From contig NZ_BAPV01000057.1 of assembly GCF_025995175.1 (NCBI RefSeq), forward strand, positions 124,001 through 188,000: a stretch of DNA of 64,000 nt, given 5' to 3'. Below are positions 62,008 through 64,000 of this stretch, in pieces. Source of the stretch: Asaia krungthepensis NRIC 0535 (GTDB lineage: Bacteria > Pseudomonadota > Alphaproteobacteria > Acetobacterales > Acetobacteraceae). The stretch's first letter is position 1. Every line of letters starts with the position of its first letter. The position numbers were made by a program, and so were the translations under genes. Under the pieces are notes generated by a model. It was given only the letters and a program-made list of their open reading frames with translations, did no database searches and was not told where the DNA came from.

Positions 62008-62576
62008 AAGGCGGCTCCGTCAACCAGTATCGCCCACTGTTCCTGACAGGGAAGTTCTTTTGATCCGGCGCTTCCTTCGCAACATGGCGGCGGATGCTCG
62101 AATTGAAGGTGGCTTTGAGCATTGCCGTGTGAAGACTGGTCGCCTCGCCCCATTTGCTCCGCCCCACTCCTCCGCGCGAGGAACGCTGCAGGGCACGGCG
62201 TCATAGCGCGTTGCGTCCTTGGATATCGCGCTTGCCCTCGTTGACTCTGCCTTGGCCTGCTCAGATGGGAGACAAAAGAGGCGTTAACCATACCCGTGTC
62301 ACGCGCAGTATGACGCCTTTTGAAACGACCCTCCGTTCCCCATCCCTGATCTCGAAATCATCCGGTTCTGCAGGCGGAGATCCGAACTCCTTGCACCGGG
62401 CACACGGGCACACGGGCACACGGGCACACGGGCACACGGGCACACGGGCACACGGGCACACACCGATATCTCTGCGCGGATCGCGTCAATAGCAGTTTCC
62501 ATTAGCGCAGCTGCGAGACAGCAACGACCACGCATAGGCGCGCACGCTGACCGCAACGATCCGAGGCGTGCCCCAT
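62008..62576. other. non-coding region with tandem repeat before groEL
   Basis: About 570 bp. Apart from the octanucleotide repeat I can support no gene or RNA. Open frames across the repeat shift frame with each copy, so they are not real. Confidence 0.6.
62401..62456. repeat. tandem array of seven perfect CACACGGG octamers
   Basis: Seven identical head-to-tail copies of an 8-bp unit, preceded by a near copy (CACCGGG) and followed by a partial copy (CACACACC). The unit length is not a multiple of three, so it is not a coding repeat. Copy-number variation by slippage is likely. Confidence 0.95.
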
Positions 62577-62610
62577 AAAAAAAACCGCCCTGTCTTTCGA
62601 CAGAGCGGCT
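62577..62610 (-). terminator. Rho-independent terminator of groEL
   Basis: On the reverse strand an 11-pair stem (GCCGCTCTGTC with GACAGGGCGGT, two G-U pairs) around a GAAA tetraloop is followed by a run of eight T, about 30 bases after the groEL stop. Confidence 0.9.
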
Positions 62611-62641
62611 CTCTTGTAACCTTGATGGAAAAGGCGATGGA

Positions 62642-64000
62642 TCAGAAATCCATATCGCCCATGCCACCCATGCCACCCGGACCACCGGCCGGAGCGGCCT
62701 TCTTCTCGGGCTTTTCGGCAACCATGGCTTCCGTCGTGATCAGCAGGCCGGCAACCGAAGCTGCGTCCTGAAGAGCCGTGCGGACGACCTTGGTCGGATC
62801 GATGATGCCAGCGGCCACCAGATCCTTGTACTCGGCGTTCTGTGCGTCGAAGCCGTGCGTGTAGTTGTCGATCTCGAGCACCTTGCCAGCGATGACAGCG
62901 CCATCTTCACCGGCGTTGAACGCGATCTGACGCAGCGGAGCCTGCAGGGCCTTGCGGATGATGTCCGCACCGACGCGCTGGTCGTCGTTCTGGAAAGCCA
63001 GATCCTTCAGAGCAACGGAAGCGCGGGCAAGAGCCGTGCCACCACCCGGAACGATGCCTTCTTCAACGGCGGCGCGGGTTGCGTGCAGCGCGTCGTCAAC
63101 GCGATCCTTGCGCTCCTTCACCTCGACCTCGGTGCTGCCACCGACGCGAATGACGGCAACGCCACCAGCCAGCTTGGCCAGACGTTCCTGCAGCTTCTCA
63201 CGGTCGTAGTCCGAGGTGGTTTCCTCGATCTGCGCGCGGATCTGTGCACAACGGCCCTTGATGTCGTCCGTGTTACCGGCGCCTTCAACGATCGTGGTGT
63301 TTTCCTTCTCGATATGCACCTTCTTGGCGCGACCGAGCATGTCGAGCGTGACGGTTTCGAGCTTAATGCCGATATCTTCGCTGATGACCTGGCCGCCCGT
63401 CAGGATAGCGATGTCTTCCAGCATGGCCTTGCGACGGTCACCGAAGCCAGGAGCCTTGACAGCAGCAATCTTCAGGCCACCGCGCAGCTTGTTGACGACC
63501 AGCGTGGCCAGAGCCTCGCCATCGACGTCTTCTGCGATGATCATGAGCGGACGGCCGGACTGCACAACGCTCTCGAGCAGCGGCAGCATCGGCTGAAGCG
63601 AGGACAGCTTCTTTTCATGGATCAGGATATAGGGGTTATCCAGATCCGCCATCATCTTTTCGGCGTTCGTCACGAAATACGGCGAGATATAGCCGCGGTC
63701 GAACTGCATGCCCTCGACAACGTCGAGTTCGGTGTGCAGGCCCTTGGCTTCCTCAACCGTGATCACGCCTTCGGAACCAACCTTCTGCATGGCCTGCGAG
63801 ATCATCTCGCCGATTTCATGCTCGCCATTGGCCGAGATCGTGCCGACCTGAGCCGTTTCGGCAGGGGTCGTGATCTTGCGGGTGTTCGCCTTCAGCTCTT
63901 CAACGACGGCGGCAACAGCCTTGTCGATGCCGCGCTTCAGGTCCATCGGGTTCATGCCAGCGGCAACAGCCTTGGCGCCCTCACGGATGATGGCCTGGGC
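62642..64000 (-). CDS. groEL: chaperonin GroEL, C-terminal part (runs off the window)
   Basis: About 452 residues of the 60-kDa chaperonin are present, from [20 protein letters not shown] to the stop; about the first 95 residues lie beyond the window. The apical and intermediate domains ([35 protein letters not shown]) and the equatorial [15 protein letters not shown] are intact. The C terminus ends [14 protein letters not shown], the normal Gly-Met tail. The in-frame Met at 63955 is internal, not a start. It folds proteins in an ATP-driven double ring with GroES. groES would be expected beyond the right edge. Confidence 0.98.
   Translation of the reverse strand, partial: AQAIIREGAKAVAAGMNPMDLKRGIDKAVAAVVEELKANTRKITTPAETAQVGTISANGEHEIGEMISQAMQKVGSEGVITVEEAKGLHTELDVVEGMQFDRGYISPYFVTNAEKMMADLDNPYILIHEKKLSSLQPMLPLLESVVQSGRPLMIIAEDVDGEALATLVVNKLRGGLKIAAVKAPGFGDRRKAMLEDIAILTGGQVISEDIGIKLETVTLDMLGRAKKVHIEKENTTIVEGAGNTDDIKGRCAQIRAQIEETTSDYDREKLQERLAKLAGGVAVIRVGGSTEVEVKERKDRVDDALHATRAAVEEGIVPGGGTALARASVALKDLAFQNDDQRVGADIIRKALQAPLRQIAFNAGEDGAVIAGKVLEIDNYTHGFDAQNAEYKDLVAAGIIDPTKVVRTALQDAASVAGLLITTEAMVAEKPEKKAAPAGGPGGMGGMGDMDF

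Noticed and set aside
62401..62464. CRISPR array
   Set aside because: Units are eight bases, directly adjacent, with no spacers.
62261..62721. Repeat-encoded proteins across the CACACGGG array (AHGHTGTR or CPCARVPV repeats)
   Set aside because: The 8-bp unit shifts frame each copy, so the apparent peptide repeats are of no coding value, and there is no ribosome binding site or conserved domain.
63955..63955. groEL start at an internal Met
   Set aside because: The frame continues upstream without stop to the window edge as [15 protein letters not shown], which is normal internal GroEL sequence.

Overview
The window looks like chromosome of an acetic acid bacterium (Acetobacteraceae, Alphaproteobacteria). 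The evidence is a cyoABCD quinol oxidase operon, a Hint-domain repeat protein of the kind common in that family, a class I lysyl-tRNA synthetase, a Suv3-like helicase/S4/FdxA cluster, HdaA next to PPK and PPX, and fairly even high-GC coding DNA. The genus cannot be fixed from the sequence; Asaia or a relative is a guess. I found no tRNA, rRNA, CRISPR array, insertion sequence or phage gene.

Layout. 0-6 kb: end of an MFS exporter, an omega-amino-acid aminotransferase, a LysR regulator and a large Hint-domain repeat protein. 5.7-12.8 kb: polyphosphate block (ppk, ppx) with a CDP-diacylglycerol pyrophosphatase and an HdaA-like protein, divergent from purM-purN. 12.9-20.4 kb: accessory-looking block with a DUF2142 membrane protein and GT2 glycosyltransferase, a sugar isomerase divergent from a sugar porter, a FlaR-like kinase, an EamA transporter and an orphan ORF. 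20.8-25.5 kb: ndk, an ABC-F ATPase, a PerM-type AI-2E family protein and a MerR/TipAS regulator. 25.6-30.5 kb: a surface-glycan cluster (DegT aminotransferase, WbpM/FlaA1-type dehydratase, WecA/WbpL-type phosphosugar transferase, and a small anchored protein of unknown function). 30.5-36.8 kb: a GNAT acetyltransferase, a MarR regulator, an M17 aminopeptidase, then Suv3-like helicase, S4 protein and ferredoxin. 37.0-40.9 kb: cyoABCD. 41.5-52.6 kb: Bax-inhibitor-1 protein, thpR with a uracil-DNA glycosylase, MarC, a shortened MprF-like protein beside class I lysS, a DinG-type helicase and an OCH1-like glycosyltransferase. 52.6-64 kb: a TonB-dependent receptor, two mirrored LysR/SDR pairs, Ada, a prohibitin-like protein, an octanucleotide tandem repeat and the 3' part of groEL.

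Most genes are housekeeping. The parts that deserve attention are the internally duplicated Hint protein, the MprF homologue that has lost its catalytic half while sitting next to lysS, the amino-sugar glycan cluster with its unknown companion protein, the block that appears to interrupt a conserved ndk/purMN/perM/hdaA/ppk neighbourhood, and the 8-bp repeat array before groEL. No wholly new multi-gene system is clearly demonstrated. Start codons were chosen by Shine-Dalgarno sequence and family length, so several genes are shorter than the longest open frame.
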